DNA of 64,000 nt from Planctomycetota bacterium. Lineage in GTDB: Bacteria; Planctomycetota; Phycisphaerae; UBA1845. This document shows positions 47,956 to 57,788 of the stretch, piece after piece. The stretch covers positions 17,445 through 81,444 of the forward strand of contig JAJRPG010000071.1 in assembly GCA_024280855.1 (NCBI GenBank), given 5' to 3'. Position 1 is the first letter of the stretch. The number at the start of each line of letters is the position of its first letter. The notes beneath the pieces were generated by a model, which saw only the letters and a list, made by a program, of their open reading frames with translations, made no database searches and had not been told where the DNA came from. The position numbers were made by a program, and so were the translations under genes.

Positions 47956-48756
47956 ATGAGTAAACCACGACGCAATGCGGTGCAAAAGTATCACGATCGG
48001 GTAGCCCCGCGGTATGACGCGAGCTATCAGGATGATTTTTGGAAATGGCATGATGCACTCACCTGGAACTATGTGAAGCCGTTTCTCCCTAAAGATTGCT
48101 CGGCTGAGGTGCTTGATTTGGGTTGTGGCACGGGCAAGTGGGGCGGAAAGCTCGTCAAATCCGGATATGCGACGACATTTGTTGATATCTCCCACCGCAT
48201 GTTGAATGTCGCCCGCGACACTTATAGTGATAGCCAAACGCCCACCTCGTTCTTCCAGACTGACTTGTGCGAGATGTCGATGTTACCTAACGATCATTTT
48301 TCCCTGGCGCTTGGTATGGGTGATCCGATCGGTTGCACGCATTCGCCGCCGAAGGCGCTCAAAGAGATTCGCCGAGTGCTAAAGCCTGGCGGGGTTCTCG
48401 TCGCGACCTTCGACAACCGTCTCGCAGCTATTGATTACCACTTGAGCAAAGGCGATGTGGGTGAATTTACAAAATTTCTTCGGGATGGCCGAACTCATTG
48501 GTTTACAAGGGATGAGAGCGAGCAGTTTGAGATTTTTACCTATACCCCATCGGAAGTTCGTAAGTTAGTGACCCGAGCGGGGTTTGAGATGCTTGATCTT
48601 GTCGGTAAGACCGTATTGCCGATGCGTCATCATCGTCATCTGCTGGAAACGTCGCAATCTCAGCGGACCTGGGCGAAAATCGAGGCTTCACTATGTCGCG
48701 ACGAAGCGGCTATGGGTCGTGCTTCGCATCTTCAGGTTGCCTGCCGAATAGCGTGA
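47956..48756 (+). CDS. Class I SAM-dependent methyltransferase
   Basis: EVLDLGCGTGKWGGKLVKSGYATTFVDISHRML..LKEIRRVLKPGGVLVATFDNR. Confidence 0.9.
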   Translation: MSKPRRNAVQKYHDRVAPRYDASYQDDFWKWHDALTWNYVKPFLPKDCSAEVLDLGCGTGKWGGKLVKSGYATTFVDISHRMLNVARDTYSDSQTPTSFFQTDLCEMSMLPNDHFSLALGMGDPIGCTHSPPKALKEIRRVLKPGGVLVATFDNRLAAIDYHLSKGDVGEFTKFLRDGRTHWFTRDESEQFEIFTYTPSEVRKLVTRAGFEMLDLVGKTVLPMRHHRHLLETSQSQRTWAKIEASLCRDEAAMGRASHLQVACRIA

Positions 48757-48843
48757 ATGTAGGCGTTTTTCGTCGTGTATGGCCTTCATCCTTCGACAGC
48801 ATATATTTAGGTTTACTTATTCTTAATATAATTCTAGCTCCCA

Positions 48844-49629
48844 TTGGCCTTGATGTTTCGCGGCCTAGCAGTCATAATGGGTGCTATGGGAGAGACACTC
48901 GAAGCGTTACACCGTCTACAGGCCGTCGAATTACAACTAGCCGAGATACGCAGTCAGCGTGAAGTGATTCAACGTCGCGTTGAAGTTCACAGGCGTCGTT
49001 TGCTGCAGGCAAACGATAGAATAGAGCAGCTTAGCGTTGGTTCTCGCCGTAAGCAGATGGACGTAGACGCCCTTTCGTTAGATGTAGCCTCTCGCGAAGC
49101 TTCCATCATCAAGCATCGTGAGGCGCTTAATAACGCCAAAACCAACAAAGAATACAGTACGATTCTCGCGGCTATGAACGCCGAGAAGGCCGATACGGGC
49201 AAAATCGAGAGCCAGGTGCTGGAGCGGATGGAAGAAGTTCAATCCATCGGCAACGAAATCACTCAGATCGATGAAGAGAAAAAAACGCATACCGACGCCT
49301 TAGCCTTGGCAGAGGAAAAACTTGCGGCTTTCGATGAACGCCATAAAAAAGAGAGCAATCGACTCACTAAAGAGCGAAAAGAGTGCGAAAGCGGTATCGC
49401 ACCTACCACGTTATCATCCTTTAACCGGGTCGCCGACCATCTCGAAGGCGAGGCGATGGCTATTGTCGGCAAAGTACATCCCAAACGAGATGAATACGTC
49501 TGTACAGGCTGCAACCTGAAAATTTCGCTCGAAATCGTCAACATTTTGCAATCCCGAGATGAAATTCAGCTTTGCAAATGCTGTGGCCGAATCCTGTTCG
49601 TCGAATCTTCGATTGCTAAGACTTCCTAG
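48844..49629 (+). CDS. Coiled-coil protein with C4-type zinc ribbon (CT398/DUF164-like)
   Basis: Long coiled coil, then YVCTGCNLKISLEIVNILQSRDEIQLCKCCGRILF. Confidence 0.88.
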   Translation: MALMFRGLAVIMGAMGETLEALHRLQAVELQLAEIRSQREVIQRRVEVHRRRLLQANDRIEQLSVGSRRKQMDVDALSLDVASREASIIKHREALNNAKTNKEYSTILAAMNAEKADTGKIESQVLERMEEVQSIGNEITQIDEEKKTHTDALALAEEKLAAFDERHKKESNRLTKERKECESGIAPTTLSSFNRVADHLEGEAMAIVGKVHPKRDEYVCTGCNLKISLEIVNILQSRDEIQLCKCCGRILFVESSIAKTS

Positions 49630-49670
49630 TTTCGCCGATTTGCATTCATTCTCATCCAATATATATCTAA

Positions 49671-49716
49671 ATACCGCGGGCAAGCTGTGGCTTACCCGCG
49701 CTATCCGGTATTTTTA
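49671..49716 (+). terminator. Intrinsic terminator-like hairpin
   Basis: ATACCGCGGGCAAGC-TGTG-GCTTACCCGCGCTATCCGGTAT followed by TTTT. Confidence 0.65.
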
Positions 49717-49728
49717 TAGGTAAAGTTT

Positions 49729-50547
49729 ATGCGTACCCAATATGAGATAGGTGTCATCGGGGCTGGCAATGCAGCTGAGGGCATTGTGCATGGCATTTTG
49801 CGCAATACCGGCATTTTCGACGACCGCATCATCGCGTCGGCCCCCTCGGCTGAGCGTCGTGATAAGTTTGCGTCGCGATTTCATGTCGTGGTGACGCAAG
49901 ACAATCGAGAAGTGGTTGAAAATAGCGCTATTGTTATTTTAGCCGTTAAGCCTCAGCAGTTTGTTGAAGTTTGTGCTGAGGTAGCTGACTTGGTGCGTGA
50001 AAATCAACTAATTATATCCATCATGGCTGGGGTTTCGACGGCTGCTATTGAGGGGCAATTCCCTGATATTAGAGCACGCGTGATTCGTGCGATGCCGAAT
50101 CTTCCGATTCATGTGGGGGCTGGGATGACGGGGATTTGTCGCGGTCAACATGCGCGCGAGGTGGACCAGCTTCACGCTCAGCGGATTTTTGATGCCGGTG
50201 GCCGATCTATTGTGATTGAGGATGAGTCGCAGATGGACGCGGTCACCGCCGTTTCGGGGAGTGGGCCTGCGTATTTTTATTATTTCGTGGAAGCTATGAC
50301 GCAGGCCGGAGTTGAGGCTGGGTTGTCCGAGCAGCAGGCGTGCATGTTGGCGAAACATGCCTGTCATGGTGCGGCTAGGATGATGCTGGAATCTTCTGAT
50401 TCGCCGGAAGTGCTTCGGCAAAAAGTGACCTCGCCGGGTGGAACGACGCAGGCTGCGCTTGATTCTATGAAGGATAATCAGGTCTTTGATGGGGTGAAAA
50501 AAGCTGTGCTAGCTGCTAGTGCGCGGAGCCAAGTGTTGGGGCAGTGA
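49729..50547 (+). CDS. proC: Pyrroline-5-carboxylate reductase
   Basis: IGVIGAGNAAEGIVHGIL..AVSGSGPAYFYYFVEAMTQAGVEAGL..VTSPGGTTQAALDSM. Confidence 0.95.
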   Translation: MRTQYEIGVIGAGNAAEGIVHGILRNTGIFDDRIIASAPSAERRDKFASRFHVVVTQDNREVVENSAIVILAVKPQQFVEVCAEVADLVRENQLIISIMAGVSTAAIEGQFPDIRARVIRAMPNLPIHVGAGMTGICRGQHAREVDQLHAQRIFDAGGRSIVIEDESQMDAVTAVSGSGPAYFYYFVEAMTQAGVEAGLSEQQACMLAKHACHGAARMMLESSDSPEVLRQKVTSPGGTTQAALDSMKDNQVFDGVKKAVLAASARSQVLGQ

Positions 50548-50568
50548 AGGGGTGAGGTGGGAACCGTT

Positions 50569-50637
50569 CAGAGCACTTGGCGCAAGCTTGGTGGCAAATT
50601 CGCAAGGCATGCCCGCAGGCTTGCGCCGTGCGGGTAT
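50569..50637. repeat. Dispersed repeat family C (full inverted pair)
   Basis: CAGAGCACTTGGCGCAAGCTTGGTGG..ATGCCCGCAGGCTTGCGCCGTGCGGG. Confidence 0.7.
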
Positions 50638-50759
50638 GGCGTTGGGGCGATGAAGGGGGAATGTCGCGGAGCCGCGATTGTGAGGGAGTGGGTTAATGGA
50701 GGTTGGGAAGAGGCCGCTTCCTGACGGGCGAATTGCATGAACAGATTATTGAATCCCTC

Positions 50760-50833
50760 GTCATGCCCGCGCAGGCGGGCATCCAGTCTTCGTAAGTTAC
50801 ATACATCTGCTGGATACCAGCCGCGGGTATGGC
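50760..50833. repeat. Dispersed repeat family D
   Basis: GTCATGCCCGCGCAGGCGGGCATCCAG..CTGGATACCAGCCGCGGGTATGGC. Confidence 0.7.
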
Positions 50834-50911
50834 GATTGGCTTCAACATGCCTGCGCCTAGGGGCTTAGGCATGCCACCCGTCAGTAGGCAATGAATGGGG
50901 CACAAGAATGA

Positions 50912-52520
50912 TCACCGTTGGGCGACGCTGAACGTATTGGAAAACTCTTCTAGCTTTTCGACGAAGTCTGGAAGATCTTCCAGATTGACTTCGCCATCAT
51001 TGCTTGTGTCGAAGATGCAGATGTAAGTGTCGGCCTCGTTCGACGTGCCAGCTATCGCTCCCCAAAAAAGCTGAAGCTTTGCGTAATCAGCAAGCGTTAT
51101 CAGGTCATCATTATCATAATCACCGTCGATGTTTATTTTGATGGATTCGTAAGCGCCAATATCCGTTCGACAACCTTGGAGACGAGGATTGCTATCGAGA
51201 TCGGTATCATCCACGACTTGAACTATTGATGGATCACCACGATTTACGCATGGTGAATCAACGGATAGGCGCAGATCATCATCGGAAGCCCCAATGATAT
51301 CGTCAGGTCCATCCTCATCTACAAAACGTGGCTCCGCTTGAAAATTACCGATGCCGCCAAAAAAACCATTCCAAGATTGGATGTTACAATGAGAAAAAGT
51401 GGTGTTTTCCCTAGGGAAAGCATCTACTTGAGATGTTTGAAAAGTGAAGCCTTTGCCAATATTTCCCCAAGCGATGGTGTTGGTAATATTCATTGTACCC
51501 GAACCAATTACTACACCGCCCCCATTTCTGCTTTCTAGCGCAATGTTGCGTACAATTGTATTTCCGACCAGTTCCGCATGATCATCTTCAAAATATATAC
51601 CACCACCTACGGAAGACTTATTATCAGCAAACAGAGAATTGGATACGGTCAAAGGCGAAGAATCTGACAATAACCCACCGCCACCACCTTGCGTCTCGGA
51701 TGCCAAGTTGCCTTGAACAATACTTTGTTGCAGATCGAGTGCTCCAAAAAATACATGGATACCACCACCGTTAATGCTTGAAGTGTTATAATTAATAACA
51801 GAATCCTGCAGGTCTAAAGAGCAGTGAAAACACGCTACGCCTCCGCCACTACCCATTGCAAAGTTGTTTACGATTACAGTTTTAGAAATCAAAGCTGAAG
51901 AAAAAGACAATGTAGATTCCACCGCCCCTCGAATTTGCATCATTGTCATAAATGTGACTGTTGCGAATAATCACACTACTGTCGTCGATGAAAATCCCAC
52001 CGCCGGTCCTAAACAAACCTACGCTGTGTCCATTTGCAATGGAGAAGCCGTCGATGACGACAACGCCTTGTGCATTGTCAATTCTCACCACATTAAAAGC
52101 GTTATCATCCCTGTTGCCGGTGGAATCATCACCGTTCAAATCGCCACTTAGCAGAGTTTCGTATAGACCGATGTCACGAGTGTCTGGAGATACACCGTCG
52201 CAGCCTTGATAGCCGCCTTCCAAAGTCACGCCATAAAAAATGTCGAATGTTGCTTCACGAGGGTCGGTCACTCCTAGAGTGGATGGTGTGTAAGTACCGC
52301 CAGCTACGCGAATAGTATCGCAACCATCTGCTACTAGTAACGCATCAGACAGACTTAAGAACGCAGAACACCAGCTCGAGCCATCATGTACAAGCCCGGT
52401 GGCGTTCTGATCGACGTAATAGATGTTACATATGGGTTCCGCAGATAGTTGCGCAAACAAAGCCTGCGAAGCCAACATGAGGCAAACAATGGACAAGAAA
52501 TATCCCCTACATCCAACCAT
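50912..52520 (-). pseudogene. Secreted parallel beta-helix protein with dockerin-like C-terminus, split by a frameshift near 51882-51949
   Basis: N-part ..NSHIYDNDANSRGGGIYIV then out of frame; C-part resumes SSALISKTVIVNNFAMGSGGGV.., ending with dockerin-like IDGDYDNDDLITLADYAKLQ. Confidence 0.75.
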
Positions 52521-52687
52521 CCCCGAACTATCCCCGCTAAGAACTGAACCTACCCAGTCAACGTCTTATTATGACAAGATCGACAATGATTATCCAGCGA
52601 AAAGTATTGATGATGCGAGATTTGTAGGATTTTTTCGGGAATTCAAGTGGCGATAATTGGTGTGTGGGGCTTTGTTGGATGCTAATT

Positions 52688-52730
52688 CTTCCCCCACCCA
52701 TTGCCAGTAGGCAAAGAATGGGGCACCCCG
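52688..52730 (+). repeat. Dispersed repeat family B, copy 3
   Basis: TTCCCCCACCCATTGCCAGTAGGCAAAGAATGGGGCACCCCGC. Confidence 0.7.
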
Positions 52731-52746
52731 CATCCCGCGCGAAAAT

Positions 52747-52799
52747 GGTTCAGGCAGGTCAACCTTCCGCCAGTAGGCGAAAGAACGACCGTGCCCTAC
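52747..52799 (+). repeat. Dispersed repeat family A, copy 3
   Basis: GGTTCAGGCAGGTCAACCTTCCGCCAGTAGGCGAAAGAACGACCGTGCCCTAC. Confidence 0.8.
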
Positions 52800-53056
52800 C
52801 GGATGGACGTCGGATGATGTTCGGCATCGGGTAGGCTGGATACCCGCCTGTGCGGATATGACATCATCAGATGCGGTTATGGCGTCGTCTAATGCGGGTA
52901 TGACGTGCGTTTTCGAAGATGGCAGGCAATAGCCGTGCCCTACTTCGCGGGAACCCACCTTCGCGCGTATGGCATCATTATTATGCGGGCATGGTGCAAA
53001 CGGCTTATGTGTTGCTTGTTATCGGGCTTGAAATTTGGGGGGTTGCTTGACTATGA

Positions 53057-55129
53057 TTGGGGGAGCGGTCAGTGTGGGTTTTTAGGGGGAGGATGCGCGT
53101 TTTGCGTACTCAAAATAGATATATTCATTCAGAGGTTTTGGTGTTGGTCATTGCTTGGGTGATGGCTGCGCCATTGTTGGCGACTGGGCCTGTTAGTCCT
53201 GCGCCAAATCCTGCACAATTCGATGTTCTTGGCGGGGCGGCTTCTGACCGTGTGATTGTTAAGTTGAATAACGAGACGCTGGCTAGCTTGAATCCTGGCG
53301 GCGTTTGTGTTGATCGAAGGGGCTGCGTTAAGCAGCAGCTTGGCGATATGTCTGCTTCGCTGACACAGCAATGGCAGCGATGGGGGGCGATGTCTGTTCG
53401 GCCTGCGTATCCGTTTGAATTTGCTCATCCTGAAGTCGCGGCTCGTGTTGGACTTGATCGTTATTATACCGTGCGTGTTCCCAAAGGAACTGATACGGTG
53501 GCGATGGCTAAGTCGCTTTGTCAGTGTAGTGGTGAGATTGAATTTGCGACGACCGATGTGATCGGCGGTGCCTCGCAGATACCGAACGATTTCAGTTTTC
53601 CTCAGCAATGGGGGATGCACAATACAGGCCAAAGTATTGAAGGGTTTAATGGCTTGGTCGATGCGGATATTGATGCACCGGGAGCGTGGGATATTCATAC
53701 CGGCAACTTAAAGACTGTAACGATTGCCATTATTGATTCCGGCGTATTTGAGCATTTTGAATTCACTGGCCGGGTGTTGCCTGGGTTTAATAGTAATCAG
53801 CCTTTGCTGTGCAGCGGGGGGACAAATGTCGATCAGGTTTGCGTGAACGATGTAGATTGTCCAAGCGGTACGGCGGAGCCTGATTTTCCGTGTGATAAGA
53901 TTAATAGAGATACGAGCGACGCAAGCGGACACGGTACGCATGTCACGGGTATCGCCACGGCTGAGGGTAATAACTTTGCCGGTGTAGCCGGCGTGAACTG
54001 GGGCGCTAACATTTTACCCGTTCGTGTGCTTAGTATGAGTGGATTCGGCTCGGCGCTACAGGCGGCGAATGGGATAGTTTGGGCGGTTGATAATGGGGCA
54101 GATGTTTGCAACATGAGCTTGCAGTATTATCCGGCTGAAGCAAGTGCGGCTGATTTGACAGCGATGTCCGATGCGGTTGATTATGCCAAAGCTAACGATG
54201 TTTTGGTAGTGGCTGCTGCTGGTAATGGTCACTGTAGTATTATCAGTTTCTCCTGTTTAACTACAAGTAATTGTGGTTTTAACGGAGGCACATGCATATT
54301 CGATGTGGCTTACCCTGGCGTTTTGCCTGACGTGCTTACAGTTTCTGCGACGCATAACGGGGACTTGATTTCTGAAGTGTCCAACTTTGGTCCGCAAGTA
54401 GATGTAGCTGCCCCAGGTGAAAGTGTTTACTCCACGCACAACAATGGCGGATATATATTTAGGACTGGAACGTCTATGGCGTCTCCACATGTTACTGGAT
54501 TAGCCTCGCTGATTATGTCGTATGCGCCGCACTTGTCAGCCGATGAGGTTCGGGCGTTGATTGAAACGACGACGGATGACTTAGGTGTAGCTGGGCCAGA
54601 TAATTTATATGGTGAAGGTCGTATTAACGCGCTGAGTGCGTTGATGGCTGCGCCGCTTCCATTTGAGATTCAGACGAGTTGGCCTGTGGATGGCGCGGTG
54701 GATGCGCGGATAGCGGTGCTTGAAGATGGGGTGACGCCGGTCGGGTGGAAGGCTATCGAGCTGACCTTTGATGGCGATGCTACTTTCTTTCAGGCTGGTG
54801 ATTTTACGGTTTCGGTTTTGCCGAGCGGTGCGACGCCAACCATTGGCTCGGTGGCGGGTGTTGACTTGGTTTCGACGATTACGTTAGATGAAAATATTTC
54901 CGTGGATGCTGATACGAGCTTTTTGCATAATACGAGCGGTACGGGTGTGACGATTGGTCATAGACCTGGGGATGTGGATGCTAATGGCAGTTCAGATGCG
55001 CTGGACATTTTGGCTTTGAAGGATCACCTACAGGAAATCACTACCCTGGCTGATTGGTCTACTGATATTGATAGGACTGGCAATGCTAATTCGCTGGACC
55101 TCATTTCTCTGATAGGGTTATTACCGTAA
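53057..55129 (+). CDS. Secreted subtilisin-like (S8) serine protease with dockerin-like C-terminus
   Basis: IAIIDSGVFEHFEF, SGHGTHVTGIATAEGN, RTGTSMASPHVTGLASL; GDVDANGSSDALDILALKDHL; start may be 53093. Confidence 0.93.
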   Translation: MGERSVWVFRGRMRVLRTQNRYIHSEVLVLVIAWVMAAPLLATGPVSPAPNPAQFDVLGGAASDRVIVKLNNETLASLNPGGVCVDRRGCVKQQLGDMSASLTQQWQRWGAMSVRPAYPFEFAHPEVAARVGLDRYYTVRVPKGTDTVAMAKSLCQCSGEIEFATTDVIGGASQIPNDFSFPQQWGMHNTGQSIEGFNGLVDADIDAPGAWDIHTGNLKTVTIAIIDSGVFEHFEFTGRVLPGFNSNQPLLCSGGTNVDQVCVNDVDCPSGTAEPDFPCDKINRDTSDASGHGTHVTGIATAEGNNFAGVAGVNWGANILPVRVLSMSGFGSALQAANGIVWAVDNGADVCNMSLQYYPAEASAADLTAMSDAVDYAKANDVLVVAAAGNGHCSIISFSCLTTSNCGFNGGTCIFDVAYPGVLPDVLTVSATHNGDLISEVSNFGPQVDVAAPGESVYSTHNNGGYIFRTGTSMASPHVTGLASLIMSYAPHLSADEVRALIETTTDDLGVAGPDNLYGEGRINALSALMAAPLPFEIQTSWPVDGAVDARIAVLEDGVTPVGWKAIELTFDGDATFFQAGDFTVSVLPSGATPTIGSVAGVDLVSTITLDENISVDADTSFLHNTSGTGVTIGHRPGDVDANGSSDALDILALKDHLQEITTLADWSTDIDRTGNANSLDLISLIGLLP

Positions 55130-55362
55130 GAAGCGTTCGATTGGCTTTCGTGTCGTGTTTTCAAATCTTTGATTGTAAATACAAGTCTGAAATCCGCGCT
55201 AGCTCCCGATGAATCGGGATTTCAATCCGCATGCAGTTCACTGCTTGTTTGGGCATGTGTCACTAATTTCAATTCACTATATAATTCCCGGCTTAGAGCG
55301 GTTTGGCGGGCCTCATTTGTAGGTGGTCTGCCTGGCACGATTAATGCAAGGTTTGGTAGTTT

Positions 55363-57732
55363 ATGGAAGCAAAAACGTATCAACAAAGTTCGCTGGCGAC
55401 GAAGTCTGGTGGCGGTCCAATCGGCTGGTTGTTGAATTTATTCAGTAGCGTTTGGCTTGGCGTGTCGCTGGCGGTCATTCTATTTATCTATTGCTCGGTG
55501 GGTAGCGGTGCGCCAGAAGTTCGTCAGTTGCCTTCGTTGGAAATGACGGAGTTCGAGTGGTTTCATTGGTGGCCTTTTAATTTGCTGATGGTTTTGTTCA
55601 CGTTGAACATGATCGTGGTGACGCTGCGGCGCATTCCGTTTCGGTTTATCAATGCCGGTGTGTGGATGATTCACTGCGGCATTATTACGTTGACGTTGGG
55701 TAGTTACTATTATTTTTCTACCAAGGTCGAAGGTGACACGCCTGTCTTTCGTTATCATGTGAACATTGAACATCCTAGCTTTTCGAAGCCGGTGTCACTG
55801 ATCGTGCTACCGGGTGCGGCGCAGCAGGTGGTGGCTGGTCCCGACGTTTGGCAATTTCGTATTCAAAGCACAAACACCGCTTGGCCTATACTTTCGGATG
55901 AACATGCTGGCGAAAAAGCGTATGCTGTAAATATCTCGGTGAAGCCGCCGACGGGTGAGCCATACATTCGGCAGTTGTTAGCCGGGTATGAGCAGTACAC
56001 GGAAGACGTCATGCCGGGTAAGGGCCGGGCGATTAAAAATATTGGTCGTAAACTGGTTGACGAAAAGTTGAAGTTGACGCTCGCGCGTGAGCCTCAGACA
56101 TATTTTCATGTGATGGATTCGTGGGCTTTGTTTTCTCGAACGGTGGGGGAGACGGAATGGGTCGAGCGGCGGATTGAAAACATGCCGCGATATAATGATC
56201 GCATTGCGACGCGCGATCAGATTTTTTCTGAACCTAGTTCTCCGGTAAAAATTAGCGCGATTGATTTGCCTGTGCTTAGTCAGGCTGAGGGTGATCCGTT
56301 GGCGACTACTTCGGTGCATGTGACGGGGTACCTGCGATATGCGTTTATGCAGCAGCGCTGGCGAGATGGCGGGCCGCAGTTGAATCCGGTGGTTACGGTT
56401 TCGGTATCCTCGGCTAGGTCGGAACCTCATGCTTATGAGTTAGCTGCGCTTCATTCTTCGCATGCGCAAAGTGAGGATGGGCTGATCTCGTTTCGCTGGT
56501 TAAAACGTGCGGCGGATGTGGCGCTGCTGCCAAAAGATTCGTTGCCGGTGTTACATATTAAGGTTCCTGAATCCAAGGTTTCGTTTGATGTGGTGATGAC
56601 CGAGGAGACGGTGGCTGGACCTGAGGGTGAGTTTACGCCGATTGAGAATACCGAGTTTTCATATCGTATTCGTGGCGGGCAGGATAATTTGTCTATACCC
56701 GGCGAGAATAAGACTGTTTCGATTGCGATGGTGGAAATCAAAACGCCGACTGGAAGTTTTCGGCGATGGGTGGCTGATGATCCTGCGCTTACGCGGGATA
56801 TTCATGGCGAGGGTGAGGACGCCCATGATCTGGACACGAAAGAGCCTGACTCGCGCATTGTGATGACTTATGACGCTGCTTCGTCGCCTATTATTTTAGC
56901 GGCTTATCCGGGTGGGTTGCACTTGGTGTATAACGGCCCCAATGGTCGGGTGTTGGATCAAGCAGTGAGTCCGGGGCAATCGGTGGAGCTGTTGCCTGGT
57001 ATTTTTGTTGCAGTGTCAGGGTATTGGCATCACGCCCAAGCGGAGACGAGGCCTTATGTGGTGCCGAAAAGTTCAAGGCAGATGAACGCTAAAGAAACTT
57101 ATTCCATGATTCGGTTAGAGGTCGGTACGGGGCAGAGCCGAGAGGCGAAGTGGTTGACTTATCACCCTTATGCGTTGCCGAGTGAGCAGTATGTTTATGG
57201 CGGGCGATTTCGTTATGAGCCTACGCGATTTCGCACGGCGGATGGTCGTGAGGTTGAGGTGATTTTTTCAAGGCGTCGCGAGCCATTGCCGCATCCGGTC
57301 ATGTTGGAAGACTTCGCGCTGGATACGCATCTGGGCGGTTACACTGGTGCGGCTATGACGATTCGTAATTATGTGAGCACGCTGCGATTTGAGGATGATG
57401 GGGCCTGGTCCGAGGCGACGGATATTCGGGTGAATGATCCGACGAGTTATGGCCAGTATTGGTTTTTTCAATCGGTGTGGGATCGGCCTTCGCCTAGCAA
57501 TCCTAATGGCGGCATGAATTACACCGGGTTGGGTGTGGGCAATCGTAATGGTGTTTATATCCAATTGGCCGGCTGTTGTATTTCGGTGGTCGGTATGTGT
57601 TTTGCGTTTTATGTGAAGCCTATTTTGAAGCGGCGCCGGGCCTCGCAGCAGCGAGCGAAGATTGGGCGAAGTCGCGACGACGAGGATGAAACCTCTAAAA
57701 AAGTTCACGAAGAAGTGGCAGTTATGTCTTGA
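55363..57732 (+). CDS. ResB-like cytochrome c biogenesis protein
   Basis: N-terminal FSSVWLGVSLAVILFIYCSVGS..FNLLMVLFTLNMIVVTLRR; gene pair with CcsA-like protein downstream. Confidence 0.85.
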   Translation: MEAKTYQQSSLATKSGGGPIGWLLNLFSSVWLGVSLAVILFIYCSVGSGAPEVRQLPSLEMTEFEWFHWWPFNLLMVLFTLNMIVVTLRRIPFRFINAGVWMIHCGIITLTLGSYYYFSTKVEGDTPVFRYHVNIEHPSFSKPVSLIVLPGAAQQVVAGPDVWQFRIQSTNTAWPILSDEHAGEKAYAVNISVKPPTGEPYIRQLLAGYEQYTEDVMPGKGRAIKNIGRKLVDEKLKLTLAREPQTYFHVMDSWALFSRTVGETEWVERRIENMPRYNDRIATRDQIFSEPSSPVKISAIDLPVLSQAEGDPLATTSVHVTGYLRYAFMQQRWRDGGPQLNPVVTVSVSSARSEPHAYELAALHSSHAQSEDGLISFRWLKRAADVALLPKDSLPVLHIKVPESKVSFDVVMTEETVAGPEGEFTPIENTEFSYRIRGGQDNLSIPGENKTVSIAMVEIKTPTGSFRRWVADDPALTRDIHGEGEDAHDLDTKEPDSRIVMTYDAASSPIILAAYPGGLHLVYNGPNGRVLDQAVSPGQSVELLPGIFVAVSGYWHHAQAETRPYVVPKSSRQMNAKETYSMIRLEVGTGQSREAKWLTYHPYALPSEQYVYGGRFRYEPTRFRTADGREVEVIFSRRREPLPHPVMLEDFALDTHLGGYTGAAMTIRNYVSTLRFEDDGAWSEATDIRVNDPTSYGQYWFFQSVWDRPSPSNPNGGMNYTGLGVGNRNGVYIQLAGCCISVVGMCFAFYVKPILKRRRASQQRAKIGRSRDDEDETSKKVHEEVAVMS

Positions 57733-57788
57733 GGTTGAGTGGTTTATTGGTGTGACAGTCATCGCAATTTGAAAAGCGAACTTAAAGA

